DNA of 64,000 nucleotides from Armigeres subalbatus (lineage: Eukaryota > Arthropoda > Insecta > Diptera > Culicidae). A model generated the notes under the pieces. That model ran no database searches and was not told the origin of the DNA. It saw only the letters and a program-made list of their open reading frames with translations. The DNA lies in NCBI RefSeq assembly GCF_024139115.2, contig NC_085141.1, positions 27,226,242 through 27,290,241 of the forward strand. Direction: 5' to 3'. Both the position numbers and the translations under genes were made by a program. This document shows positions 21,811-33,860 of the stretch, one piece after another (the stretch's first letter is position 1; every line of letters begins with the position of its first letter).

Positions 21811-23257
21811 GGCTGCGACATACTGGGAGCGAAGAGAAGCGAAGCGAAGAGGTTGGTGATAAGCAAAGAAGCGAAGTGAAGCGGCGATCAAAACAGCTTA
21901 TGACATACTGAAAGCGTTTTTCGAGTGTTGATCTCGCAACAAATGCACGATGTAAAAACATGGATTTCCTCAGATGTATAGAATATTTTGCTTCTCCAAG
22001 CATATTTAGCACAAAGAGAAGAGTGTTGGGGAGATTTATAGAATGTCGCAATTGAAAACCGAATTTATGATGTGAGCGATAGATTATCACCACATACAAA
22101 CAGACGTAGGGCGTAGCTATGGTAAAACTTTTTGGGCCATGTTTTATTCCCATTTTACGTTTGCTCCTATGGAAGATCCATTAATTACGTAACGGGAAAT
22201 TTTCAACACGACCCTCCCCCCTTTTGTATGAAACATCTGAAATTTTTGCATGGATCGTCACACTTCGCCGACAACACCCCTCCCCCTTCAAGCGTTACGT
22301 AATTTAAGGATGTTCTTCTTACAACATTTTCTCTACACTGAAGTTGATTTCTCAGGAGATACGCACATCCTTGAAAACAACTTCCACAAAAATCGTTTTG
22401 TTTCGGCAACCTTTTTGAAAAACGGCGTAAACAAACGCAAATCCCAAAAATCCGCAGAAAAAAGGGAAACCATTTCCGGCAAAAAATTGGGACAACAATT
22501 TCCTTATCTATCGGATTGTTCCCGACGTTTTAATATGCGGACATAAGCAAAAATTGCGCAAACCCGATTTTCGTTGAAGTTGAAGGGCTTTTCAAGATAC
22601 ACGGTACGTATCTCCCGCGTAAAAACCGACTCCAGTGTAAAATCAAATATCAAACAACAAATATCAAACAACAATTGAATTTGGTTCAAACGCGCATTAC
22701 AGATGCGTGAAAAATCTATCATTTGAATAGTTTCCTAAATACGAGAACGATATGAAAATAACAAGTTCAACATCCATTTGTCTGTGGTAACAGCAAAATA
22801 CCTACGTGTTTTTTGTTTCAAAGTGTTTCTAAATGTATGGACTGCACCAGAATATTCCCAATTTTAATGAGTACCGCTACTATGAAATACATCATATTAT
22901 ACATGTAGCTAAAACCATACATATTTTAATGTTTTCATTAATTAAATTAACATAATAAACAATGTTGCTTTCCTCTCGCGCAATACTTTTCAACCACAGC
23001 CATTTTACATAACTGCGAACGAGGGTAAACTCAAATCAACAAACATACAAAAGTGATCCTCTGCGATTTCGCGCGGCAAAGCTCTACGAACTGCTTCACC
23101 TCTTTGGCTACCGCTTCTCGCCTCTTCTCATCACTTCCACTATGACAGGTATAAGCGATTTCCATATATCGCTCATTGAGGTAGCTTTCACGTGGACGCT
23201 TCGCTTCCCTCTCAACTCTTTTAATCCCCTCTCTTCTCTCCCAGTATGGCATCAGCC
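21811..23257. mobile_element. PIF/Harbinger-like non-autonomous element in the SINE
   Basis: Ends GGCTGCGACATACTGGGAGC and, inverted, GGCTGATGCCATACTGGGAG, flanked by TTA at 21808-21810 and 23258-23260. The undisturbed SINE reads GCAGCTTAGTGTTC, so exactly TTA is duplicated. A TWA duplication with GG-starting ends fits PIF/Harbinger. A GACATACTGAAAGCG motif near 21902 repeats the terminus. No transposase was recognised in 1447 bp. Subterminal zones are rich in GAAGCG/CGCTTC. Confidence 0.75.
22173..22313. mobile_element. MITE (GATCCATTAATTACGTAACG) nested in the Harbinger-like element
   Basis: Left GATCCATTAATTACGTAACG, right inverted ACATCCTTAAATTACGTAAC. Interior has CCCTCCCCCCTTTTGTATGA and ACACCCCTCCCCC. 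A left-half relative is at 6552-6645. Confidence 0.6.
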
Positions 23258-24680
23258 TTAGTGTTCATTAAGCACTTCCACAGTTATTAACTGCAAGGTT
23301 TCTAAGCCAGGTTACCATTTTTGCATTCGTATATCATGAGGCTAGCACGATGATACTTTTATGCCCAGGGAAGTCGAGACAATTTCCAATCCGAAAATTG
23401 CCTGGACCGGGACCGGGAATCGAACCCAGCCACCCTCAGCATGGTCTTGCTTTGTAGCCGCGCGTCTTACCGCACGGCTAAGGAGGGCCCCTTGCTTGAG
23501 TCTGATATGTTATTTAATGCCTGATATTGAACATTAACATATTGGTTATATTGGTTTTGTCTTAGAAGTACCACGGTTTTTATCCATAACATTTTGTACT
23601 CAGTTGTGGTGGTATAAGAGATTAAAGAGGGAGAACATTGGAACTCATCATAGCTAGTCGCGATATGAATACCTTGACCATTTCCAGTTATTTTGTATGT
23701 TGGGTTATAAGCCTCAAATTGAGACAATTCTTGTGCTCTCTGACCAACTCCAACTAATGTTTTTTTTTTCGTACCCCAATTTACTCAAGGAAATGAATTG
23801 GTGCAATCTTCTTATACTCCACAGCGTTAAAAAATTAAGAAAGATGCGAAAAGTTAGTGAGTTAGAGATAAATCTAAAATGATTGTACATCAATTGATCT
23901 AGAGATCAACGCTACAAAAAAATTAATCTTCCGAACCTTCTATCAAAAAGTGAGTGATCCAATAGCCCTAACGTACACACTCAGCATACGAGGAAGGCCA
24001 GAACGAAATCAAACAAAAATGAGGCAATGCAAACATTTCTGAGAATGCTAGATTTACGTTTCAACTTTTCCATCACTGTTGGCTATTGGTGGTAAATAAA
24101 CTTTGCATACCGACCAACAATTCGGCCCGGGCTATGTTAAAATTTTCCCCAGAAAAACACAAATGGTAGTACTGGGTTCTGTGGAAGGTACACATTTGGA
24201 GGTGAAATGAATTGCATTGAGAGCATGGCATTAACGTGATGTTGAATATTTCATTTTATTGATCTGCAAGCAGTAGCCAAATGATCAATTGAGTTGTTAA
24301 ACATGGAAGCTGCTCATTAGACTGATCTACAAATTTTTGTTCTAAGTGTAAAACTTTTGTGTTGGATCTTTAATAATTATAATTACGGTCTTACAAAGCA
24401 AACTATTAATTTCGACTGTAGTTTAATGATTCGGAGTCTTGACCGAAACGTTGGACAAGATTAAATAACAGTGTTTTGATTTTGTCAAGACTGAAAGCCA
24501 TCTCAAATCATTACAAAGCAAAGACCGATTCAATGTTTTAGTTGTAATGGTTTTCATGGATATTTTTACCTCATGCGATAGTTGAACAACATAGCTAGGT
24601 GACGCTGTCTTAAAATTGTAGAAAATCTCAATCACATTGATAATATTCACATTTCGCGGGGAATCACACTATTATAAAAA

Positions 24681-25545
24681 CCCAGATTAATCCACCTACA
24701 GTGAGATTTTGACCCTTCCTTAGTTATAAGGAATTTTTTTCCAGACTCCAGTATTTAAAACGAGATAAAACTACTCAGCTTCCCACGGCGATTTACCGTG
24801 AAAGTGACAAAATAATTGCCTACCCAAAGGCGGATGTCTTGGGTTGAGTGACAACTTAACGAATGATAACGTACTGTACTTCATGCTGCCTATCTATAAG
24901 GCGCTCGTCGGATTGAATAACTATTGTGACATGGTTAGCAACTATCGTAACGCTGGTTGCATATATTGTACCTGTAATTTCCAGAGACCTCGATATTTAT
25001 TAATCCAGAACTAACTAAATCAGTCATTGATCTGAGCGAAACTCAATAGCGTTCAATAATAACATATATTTCACCTTATGGATGCCTAATTTGGTAAAAT
25101 AAACTTTTTCAATACCTTAAAAATGAGCGAGATTTTTATGGTAGTATATTTCAGAATTTGCACACATACGCACACATACATGCATACAAGTGATCTATTA
25201 GTGTCTCAAAAACATGCTCACATTTGCTATCTAGCTTCTACTGAAGAAATTTTGAAATCCCTTTCATTTTTTACGTTTTTGCTTTTCTGAGGAAGATATT
25301 TTGTACATGCTTCTATATGTTCCTCAATAAAAATCAATTGTTTCTTTGAAACAAATCAGAAAAATAGGCATAATTCCATATCCCTTATAATTTGTTATAA
25401 TCATATTTTCAATGTTAAAGTGAATTTGTTTCAAATACCATACATTTTATTTAAAAATTAACGAGATTCCTTGATAGATTAATACGTAACACACCTGCGT
25501 AACGCATACAAAGTGAAATTATAGACACTTCCGAAGGAAGGGTCA
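24681..25545. other. ~865-bp block present only in copy A
   Basis: Copy B reads straight through (GTAAAAACTTCAAC near 58910). The block starts CCCAGATTAATCCACCTACA. TTTTGACCCTTCCTT near 24708 is inverted at the right edge (AAGGAAGGGTCAAAA). It contains a weak LINE-like reading MLPIYKALVGLNNY near 24885-24925. It may be an insertion or may have been deleted from copy B. Ends in the A-run are ambiguous. Confidence 0.5.
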
Positions 25546-25631
25546 AAACTTCAACAAATTGAGTGTCTGATGTGATACAGTTTTCGAGAAATGTCTAATT
25601 ACGACATTACATTTCCCCGAACACTGAAAAT

Positions 25632-25904
25632 CTTCTTCTTCTTCAATGGCTCTACATTCCAACTGGAACTTGACCTGCTTTACAAGTTAGTATTCTATTA
25701 GCATTTCCTTAGTTATTAATCGAAAGCTTTCTATACTCGACATTGCATAAGTATTTATCTTGTGAGGCAAGTACAATAGATACACTATGCCAGGGAGTCG
25801 AGAATGTTTCCCATCCGAAAACATCCTAGACCTGACCGAGAATCGAACTCGCCATCTCCGGATTGGGAATCCTACTCCTTTGCTCAGAAGGCTACTGGAG
25901 ACTG
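25632..25904 (-). mobile_element. Second tRNA-related SINE family, copy in segment A
   Basis: Minus strand: box A-like TAGCCTTCTGAGCAAAGG, box B-like GAGTTCGATTCTCGG, a body related to Feilai (TTAATAACTAAGGAAATGCT), and a short GAA tail at 25632-25644. Target duplication ACTGAAAAT at 25623-25631 and 25905-25913. The same insertion is in copy B (59011-59297), so it predates the duplication. Confidence 0.8.
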
Positions 25905-27064
25905 ACTGAAAATAACATTGTTCTAATTATTAAAAAATAATCTATAAAAAATTGATAACTTGATTCATTAATATCAAAATAATTTTAAGATCCTTAAAAA
26001 ACTATAAGATTTTTCACATTAATAGCATCCTTACCTTTCGATGAATTTTGGAGTATCAAATATCAATCGTCAATTTGATTGTAACTTTTGATTATTCACG
26101 ATAAACTATTGAAAATTTCAATTCTTGCCTTGCCCAGTGAACATTTCTTAAATCATTCAATTCCGTTCATGCATTCCAAACACGGACATCAGCATGATGT
26201 AAGTTACGGGACTTTTGACACAACGCTTAATTTTCCATTAACATAAAAAAACGCGTTTCGCGCTCCCATGTCATTTCTGTTCGAAAATCCACGGTGAGCG
26301 GACACGGAGAGCGGACAGAACGATGGCGTTGGAAGTGGTCCCAGCTTCGATAACAGTCAGTGGTCCCTGCAACTGTATCGTCTGGTGTTGTTGCAGTTAG
26401 TGGTTGGAAATCGCAGAATCACAAAAGCGCGTGGAAGGAGACGTTGCAAATTTACTCCAGTGGATGGCGCCAGTAGCTGCCAAGCAAAATCTTCTCTCGA
26501 GATTCAGATTATGGTTTTGTTGCTGTTAACGATTGGGAAGGCGGATTCTTGTATATGCATCAATTTTTTTCAGAATCAAAATTGTATACAAGGGAAGGTT
26601 GAGACTGAGTCCGAATGTTGCGTAAAAATTTCACTTGAGTGCAGCTGACGCCGGCCACACGACCCACACCGTCGGTGGGAATAAAATTTCCTTCAGCAAC
26701 TCCGCCGATGCCGATGCTGGAACCGCTCTCAGCTCTCTGCGACATCTCGAACAAAAGGGCTCGCGCGCGTGAGCAAACAGCTTATTTGTATCCAATAAAG
26801 TAAACCCTGAAGCTCCGCCTCTTTGGTGAGTATTATAGTTGCACCAAATATTTGCTCCCATACCGATTTACAAAGAGGCGCGACTAATGAGCCTTCTTTA
26901 CTGATGACAAGAAAGCTGCATTCCCGCACGTGCAAACCAGTTTGTTTGAGATGTCGCGCAGAGCAGCACTCCAGTGAATTTTTCCCGCAATATTCGGACC
27001 ATATCGATTGGTTTATTCGCTACGATGACGTCTGTGGCAGTCGTGGCAGCAGCGGTGGAGTACA

Positions 27065-28055
27065 TTTCTGCAGTAGAGTAGGATGTGAGTAGTGAGAAGT
27101 GAGAAATGAGAAAAGAGAAATTAGAAGTGAGAAATTCAAAGTTCGATGTGATTAGTGAAAAGTGAAAAGTAAGATGTAAAAGGTGAAAAGTAAGACAAGT
27201 TATAAGTGAGAAATGAGACATCAGAATCAGAAGTGAGATTAGAAGATATAAGTGAGAAGTGAGATGTGAGGAATGAAAAATTAAAACAGCCAAGTGAGAA
27301 GTGAGAAATGAATAGTAAGAAGTATGAAATGAAAAGTTAAAAGTGAGAGTGAGGAGTGAGACATTCGAAATAAGAAGTGAGGTGTGCGTAGTGGGAAGTG
27401 AGAAATGAGAAGTGCAAACTTTGAAGTGCGATGTAGTGGTGAGAAGTTAAAAGTTATAAGTTAGAAGTGAAAAGTGATAAGTGCGAAAGAAATAAGAAGT
27501 TATAACTGAGATATAAGAAGTCATAACCATGAGATGAAAAGTAAAAAATGAGAAGTGAGATGTGCGAAGTGAGGTGTGAGAAATAACTTGTGAGAAGTGA
27601 GAAATGAAAAGTGAGTAGTGAGAAGTGAGAAATGAGAAGTGCGTGGTAAGAAGTGAGAAAAAATGAGAAGTGAGAAATTCAAAGACAGAAGTAGTAATGA
27701 GAAGTGAAATGTTAGCAATGTAAAGTGGTAAGTGATAAATGAGAAGTCAGAAGTGAGATATAAGAAGTTATAAGTGAAAAGTGAAAATGTAAAATAAGAA
27801 ATGAGAAGTGCGAAGTAAGAAGGGAGATGTGCGAAGTGAGAAGTGATAAATGAATAATGAGAAGTGAGATGTGCGAAAGTGAGAAATGAGTAGTGGGAAG
27901 TAGAAGGAAGGGAGGTGAGAAACGAGAAAAGCGAAGAGAGAAGTTAGAAATAAATAGTGAGAAATGAGAAGCGAGGAGTGAGATGTGAGAAGGGAGTAGT
28001 AAAGAAGTGAGGAGTGAGGACCGAGGAATGAGAAGTAGTAAACAAGATTCTTTTT
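27065..28055. repeat. Degenerate GTGAGAA heptamer satellite
   Basis: Nearly 1 kb of AGTGAGAAATGAGA-like units, purine on the plus strand. The minus strand is open for 65-131 codons with HFSLLTS periodicity, which is repeat-driven. A pyrimidine-rich stretch 28056-28125 follows in the opposite sense (CTCACTTCTCACTACT). Same motif as 16740-17035. Confidence 0.9.
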
Positions 28056-28619
28056 CTTTCTTTTTTCTTCTTCTGTCTTATATCTCTCCACTCACTTCTC
28101 ACTACTCAATATCTCGCTTCTTACTTCCCAAATATCAATACAGGTAAACTTCGATATAACGTACATTTCGATTTCAAGTTTGTACGTTGTATCGAATTGT
28201 ACGTTATATCGAAGCATGAGTAATCATCCTTATTTTACACTACATAAATGTTGTACTATCATGTACTTTATTGGCGAATTTAATTTTTTTATATAATGCT
28301 CAGCTAGCAGTGTGAAACAGCTTTTCTTGTGAACAATACCTACAAACTTGTTCGTTGCTAAGAAAAATGACCAGAAGAATTGTATTCGTCATTTTATTTC
28401 TATATAAATTACAGGAAATAAGAGGCTAACAGGCACTGGAAACAGAAGGTTTGCTTTACGTTGCAACGAATGTTTATTTATTGAGTACACGCGATCTTTA
28501 GTGGATTTTAAACTAGGACACGATGGTTCACGTGACTCGCTAAATTGAGATATATTCATAAATATTTAATTATATGCATAACAATATTCTGAAAAAAAAG
28601 CTGGTATCAGGGTAATTTT

Positions 28620-31160
28620 ATCAATTTTATTCGAAATTTCCCATGGATTTTCTAGAGAAGTTCCTGAATAAAAACCTGGAGAAATTTATGATTTTTCATC
28701 GGAAATTCCTTTGATATTTTTTCAGAGATTCCTTTAGGAATTCTTTTCTTCAACTAAATCATACAAAAATACAAATTCTATCCGATATTTTTGTTGAATG
28801 TATTCTTCAGAAATTTCAATACTTCCTTGAAGGAATTTTCAACCAAAATGTTTGAGAATTTTTTGATGGAATTTTCAACGAAAAGTCAAAAAGATTTCCT
28901 AAAGGGATATGCCAAGAAATTCCAAGCAGCATTTCAAACTATTTCCCAAAGGAATGCTAAAATTTCAAAAGAATTCTCGAAGCATTTTCCGCTAGTATTA
29001 CCGAAAAACAATCTAAAGGGTTTCCTGACAAATGTTTAAAGAAACTGAAGAAAATTCCAAAGTAATTTCCGAAGAAATTTCTGAAAAGTTGCTGAATAAA
29101 ACTGAGGAATATGCAAAGTAATTTCCTGCGAGAAGGATCTGAAATATATGCTAGAAAGCTCTAAACGAATTTCTGGAGGACTTTTTTGGAAATCCCGATT
29201 TTTTTTATTTTTTAATAACGTCTTTTTTTAATTTAGAAATTAACTAACCTAAGTCGAAGCACATCTGTATATGGAGGCCCATATACAGATGTGCTCAACT
29301 TCAGACCAACAGCAATTAAGTTCATTTTATGGCACAGGAATTTTCTGAAGAAATTTCCACCTAAGAGTATTTCCATACGGGATTTCAGGTGGAGATTCCT
29401 GAAGGAACTCTTAAATGAATTCCTACAAAAAATCTAAAACTTAACTTCGAAAGAAATTTCTTAAGCGGAATTTTTCCAAAACAGCTTTATATATTTTTCA
29501 GAAGGAATTTGTAAAGGAATTCCAGAACAGATCTCAAAGGAGATTTTTTGAAGAATATCCGAAAAGAATTACATAAAAATATTTTCCGTAGATCTTTCTA
29601 AAGGAGTTTCGGAAGGTTTTTCCGGATAATGTTTCAAAAGGAATTCTTGAATATATATTTCTAAATGAATGATTCAAGAAGAATTTCCTAAAGAATTCCA
29701 GGAAGAAGTTTTGCATTCCAAAGGAACTCATTAGGTAGATCCTGAAGTAATTCTTGAAATTCATTCTTTTTCGAAGAAAACGATTGAGGGAGGAATTTAA
29801 AAAATGATAGTTTTTAGATTTTATTTCTGAAGTTGTTTCGGATAATTTTAGAAAAAGAAATCCCAGCTAGATTAAACCTACATCTTTTTAGGGAGCTCTG
29901 GCCTTCCTCACCAGCACTGCTACCACTATTTTATGCCTCTTCCTGGCACCTTCACTTGATTCTGTAGGGCTGTGCAGGCTACTGGTGGTATCGCTGGGTA
30001 GCATGGAATCTTCCTCGCTTCTTGCTTCAGTTACAACTCGACCAATAACGGAAAGGGCTGCATCGACTATCAGCAGGAAACAATGCCGGATTAGATGCGA
30101 AACTACTGGAACCAAGGGACATTACAGCGGCAGTTCTTGCTGGGGTTTTTCAACAGTAAAGATCGTGGGGTTGTCCTCAACGCCTTCTCTTGAACCAAGT
30201 AACTTTCTCTCTACTCTACTCCAACTTTGGTACAGCATTGTAACATCCATTCGTTTTAAAAATACTTTGGAATAGTGACCGCACTTGATTTATGGAGAAA
30301 TTAACGAAAGATACTTCTGGCCTTCTGGTTGTTGGGTTGGGAGGACTATTTTGAGTGGTTTGGATGCCGTCTTATAGGGTGTTGAGGTGTCTAATCCATG
30401 CCCTGCTCTCACTACAGTTGCTAAAGTACTAGCAGAAAACCTACAGAAACGAGAGTCTTACACCTGCCATTCTCAAACAATTAACGCATTAGACTACATT
30501 TTCAAAAATTCTCAAAGGAAAAACTCATGCTTTTTATTCTAGAATTTTTTAGAAATTCCTGGGATGATTTCTAAAGTGTTGCTCAAGGAGTTTCCGAATC
30601 AAAAATTGGTCCGGAGGTCTTGGGATTTTCTTGAAAGAAATTTAAGAAAAGAATACGATGTGAATGTATTGACCCCCTAATGTCTAAAGAGGAAACTACC
30701 GAAAGAATTCCTGGAAGAATTTTTAGAAGGAATTACTGGATTCATTTCGAGATGATGTTTTGAAAAAAATCCCTCCGAGGAATTGCCGGAGTTCCTGAAG
30801 AAAGAATTTCCGAAAGAATTCACTGTAGAAATCTAGGAATTTCTACGCAAATTCTATTTTGAGCTCCTCTAAATTCCTTTAGGAAATGCTTGAAAATATA
30901 ACTCCTTCGGAGATTCTTTTAAGAATTCCTTCAAAATACCATTGTACATTTCTTCCAGAAATTACTTTACGAATTCACGTTTCGTAAAATTATTCAGTTT
31001 CTTTTTAATCCCTTCATGAATTCAATCAGATTTTTTTTTAAGAATTAATTCGGAGATTCTTTTTGGAACTATTTTAATTTTTCTACAGGATTCTACAGGA
31101 TTTCTACAAAATTCACCAAGAAATTATTTACAGGGCTTCTCCAGGAATTTCCTCTAGGAT
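28620..31160. repeat. Degenerate GAAATTCC/GGAATTTC repeat field
   Basis: About 2.5 kb in which 10-14 bp units such as GAAATTTCC, AGGAATTCC and GAAGGAATTT recur in both orientations at irregular spacing. Broken by 29890-30480, which is GC-richer. Phe/Lys-rich frames arise from it (for example 28791-29039). Confidence 0.7.
29258..29295. repeat. Perfect 17-bp hairpin
   Basis: AGCACATCTGTATATGG (29258-29274), loop AGGC, exact complement 29279-29295. Confidence 0.85.
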
Positions 31161-31879
31161 TAATTTTTAAAATCAATCAGTTACACATTTTCTAGCTTGG
31201 ATCTACAATACCATTACTTCCACTCGACACTAGCTGACTTAGACCTGAAAACAACTCGTCATCAAATCTGACTTTGACTAATATAGAAAGCTAAGACATG
31301 TAAGCTAAAACCTTATTAACTCAATATCATCATCCAATACCTCAGGAGAATATTCTGAGATAGTTACCAAAGTGGGAAAACAGTAATTAGTACTTCTAGC
31401 TGATAAAATTAGACTCCATACAATAATGCCATCCCTACATGAGAATGATCATAACGATTTAGTGCAAATTATTTTGCAATAACTAGCAAAATTAAAATTA
31501 TTTTTTCAAAGTGTACGTTATAACCCAGGAAAATGTACGCTATATCGAGTGACGTTATATCAGTGTGTACGTTATATCCGGGGGTACGTTATATCGAAGT
31601 ACGTTATATCGAATTACCTATATAATATAACATAATATAATATTACTTATAAAAAACAAGTTTCTATTTTGAATGGGCGAATGGGAGCAGAGAAGTTTAA
31701 ATTTTCTAATATATCCGTAGAGCAAAATCTGTTCGATATAACATCATTTATAAAAGCAAACATTGCAAACTCCCTTCGCATTTTGAGCTCATCTAACTAA
31801 ATTAACATGCACCATGACTCATAAGATGGTAACGGAAGGTACGCCTAGCATAATTTGATTAAAGCAAACAAAAAAAAAC

Positions 31880-32085
31880 CGTTTTTGAATGATTGATATG
31901 TGTATCTTGATATGGGGCCAAACAACACTACAATATTCAAAAAAGTGTCAGACAGACTTCTAGCATGCGGTGTTTTTTATTGTCTCAAGTTTGCATATTT
32001 CTTGCTTCTTACGTAATATGATCAGCAAAAGCTAGCTTGGAATCGATAATAACTCCTAAATCTCTAACCTGGTTGTATCGTTCAA
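31880..32085 (-). mobile_element. LINE RT thumb fragment (Jockey/CR1-like)
   Basis: On the minus strand from about 32085: VERYNQVRDLGVIIDSKLAF, ADHIT, then after stops VVWPH. The block (V/I)xDLGVIxDSKLxFxxHI is conserved downstream of the RT catalytic core in Jockey-, CR1- and related LINEs. Both ends are missing and stops interrupt it. Confidence 0.6.
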
Positions 32086-33860
32086 CAGATTTTTTATTAC
32101 TGCACACATCTCACTACTTAATTCTCACTTCCGTTTCTAAATTCAGTCATCTCACTACTCTGTACTCATTTCAAATATCTGACTTTTCACATCACTTAAT
32201 TAAAATTAAATTAACATCCCACAAATTTTAACTATTCGGCAAAACGGCATTCGGCCAAATATAAATGTATTCAAGGTTAAAAGACTATTATTCTTCCACT
32301 TACTTCCACTATTCACTTTTTATGTATCAACAAACAGATACGTATTTCGTATCCTACTTGGAAATTTCTTCAGTGTTTTGTTATCGACTTGATGGTCTCG
32401 ATAAGTATAGTCTGATAACAAAACACTGAAAAGATATACGATAAATGATTATAATGAGAGTGGAAGTAAATGGAAAATTTAACTACAACCTTGTAACATT
32501 TTCCCTAAGACTCTCAATACTAATTATTACATTAAGTAATCGTTTAAAAAAATGGCATCGGGGCCTTGGCGAAGAGGGGGTGTGGAAGAGTTGTCGATCG
32601 TCATAACTTGATCGATCGATCGTCATTAACCCGATAATAACATAATGTGATTATGCTTATTTTACAGAAAACAAAATTGCCAACATTTTTGGTAGATAGG
32701 AATTGGAAAAAACGAAGTTACCACCTTCAGTATATCTTATTGAAGTTTAATCGAGAAAGGCATCGTCACGTATCGTATCCGCTATCATTCTCATTCATGC
32801 CTTAAATTGTGATTTTCAATGGTCTACTGGTCTACTAAGCATCTTGAGTTCGATTCTAATATAACCTAATGTTTGTTCAGATATCTATTGCAAAATGTAC
32901 AGAATTGTATACGATGAGCTTTTCTTATTCATTCTGTAGAATATCCACCGAAAATGTCAGCATAATACTATTCAACATATATGTTTACTGTTGATTTTAA
33001 AGTGGATTGAGCTTGACAAAAAATCTTCCCATTATAAAGATGGTTGCTTTGTATATTTTAATTGAAAAGTGCTTTATGTTGACTATAATGAGAGTTGGAA
33101 ATGTGATGTGATATTAATGAAGTAGAAAAGGATGCCGAATTTGCCTCGATTTACAAAAACTTCTTCCAATACATTTTAGTGTGCAAAATTCTAACAAATA
33201 AGGACATAAAAAATATCGATCGATTTTAAGTTTTCATACGATTAAGATTACTTAATCATATGAAAAACTAAAAATCGATCGATATTCCCTACCTCTATCT
33301 CCTTAAATCAAATGTCCTCCTTTTTCACCACGATTTGGGTGGGTGTCCTCCTTAAGAAAAATTGCATATGGTCACCCCTAGATTATAAGGGCGCTACTCA
33401 CGGAATCCAAGTTTGAAAGTGCTCTCGCGTTTTCGGGGCTACCACTCGATCATGGAAGCGCACAGCTGTCATTTGTTGATTTAGCATTGCTGCGGCGCAG
33501 CATGCGTGAAATAATAAAAAAATGACAGTTATGCGTTGTTTCCGTATTGAGTGGTGTGCTTAACACTAAACACTTTCAAACAATTCCGTAATTCTGTTTC
33601 TTAGAGTAAACAATTCAAATTGTTTACACACTTTAGATATTAGAAAATCAATAAAAACAATCAATAGTCATTAGCTCCAAAAGAAAGCTTTCAAATGTAT
33701 TATTAATGTGATGCCCGCATGTTACATAATACCAGTATATGCACGTAGAACTGGGATACGAAAGATACAATAATACTTATCTTAATATTTGATGTTTTCT
33801 GTTTTTTGATATACTTATCTTATTATAATGATTAATAACAACATTTAGTTTCGGATCACA
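32086..33860. other. AT-rich stretch with two hairpins
   Basis: TTCAGTGTTTTGTTATC at 32369-32385 is exactly inverted at 32414-32430. A longer imperfect palindrome centred on 33249 spans 33212-33286 with ATCGATCGAT at both ends. CGATCGATCGATCG-type sequence also occurs near 32600-32625. A short heptamer-satellite patch (TCTCACTACTT) lies at 32107-32170. 33491-33551 repeats 5290-5340. No genes. Confidence 0.5.

Larger units (their letters stand above)
21728..23493 (-). mobile_element. Feilai-type SINE interrupted by a Harbinger-like element
   Basis: SINE tail (TTC)n at 21728-21763, body 21764-21810, then after the insertion 23258-23493 with box B (minus strand GGGTTCGATTCCCGG) and box A region. 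Target duplication GCTTGAGTCT at 21718-21727 and 23494-23503. Copy B at about 57898-57912 is the empty site (GGCTTGAGTCTGATATG). So the SINE arrived in copy A after, or segregated before, the duplication. Confidence 0.9.
19742..26880. repeat. Duplicated segment, copy A
   Basis: Shared start ATTCACAAATAACG, shared end GATTTACAAAGA(G/T)GCGCG. Copy B is 54990-60497 in the same orientation. Compared stretches look about 95-98% identical. The shared part is about 4.4 kb. Copy A alone has the SINE with Harbinger-like insert (21728-23493), about 865 bp at 24681-25545 and about 130 bp near 24410-24530. Both copies share the SINE at 25632-25904. No terminal repeats or target duplication mark it as a transposon. 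It could be a segmental duplication or an uncharacterised large repeat. I recognise no gene in it. Confidence 0.85.
28141..31620. mobile_element. pogo/Tigger-like element, decayed
   Basis: Left end CAGGTAAACTTCGATATAAC, right end inverted TAGGTAATTCGATATAACGT, each followed by several CGATATAACGTAC units (28141-28215 and 31510-31620). TA flanks at 28139-28140 and 31621-31622. CAG-starting ends with CGATATAACG units are characteristic of pogo-type Tc1/mariner elements. No DDE transposase is legible. The interior is mostly GGAATTTC-rich degenerate repeat with a GC-richer island at 29890-30280 of unknown nature. Confidence 0.65.

Noticed and set aside
26385..26648. Small frame with a possible signal-like segment (IQIMVLLLLTIGKADSCICI)
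   Set aside because: The counterpart in copy B (60027-60248) has a different length and altered end, and no neighbouring gene structure supports it.
19742..26880. Treating the duplicated segment as an LTR retrotransposon or its LTR
   Set aside because: No TG..CA ends, primer site, polypurine tract, coding region or target duplication could be found at its shared edges.
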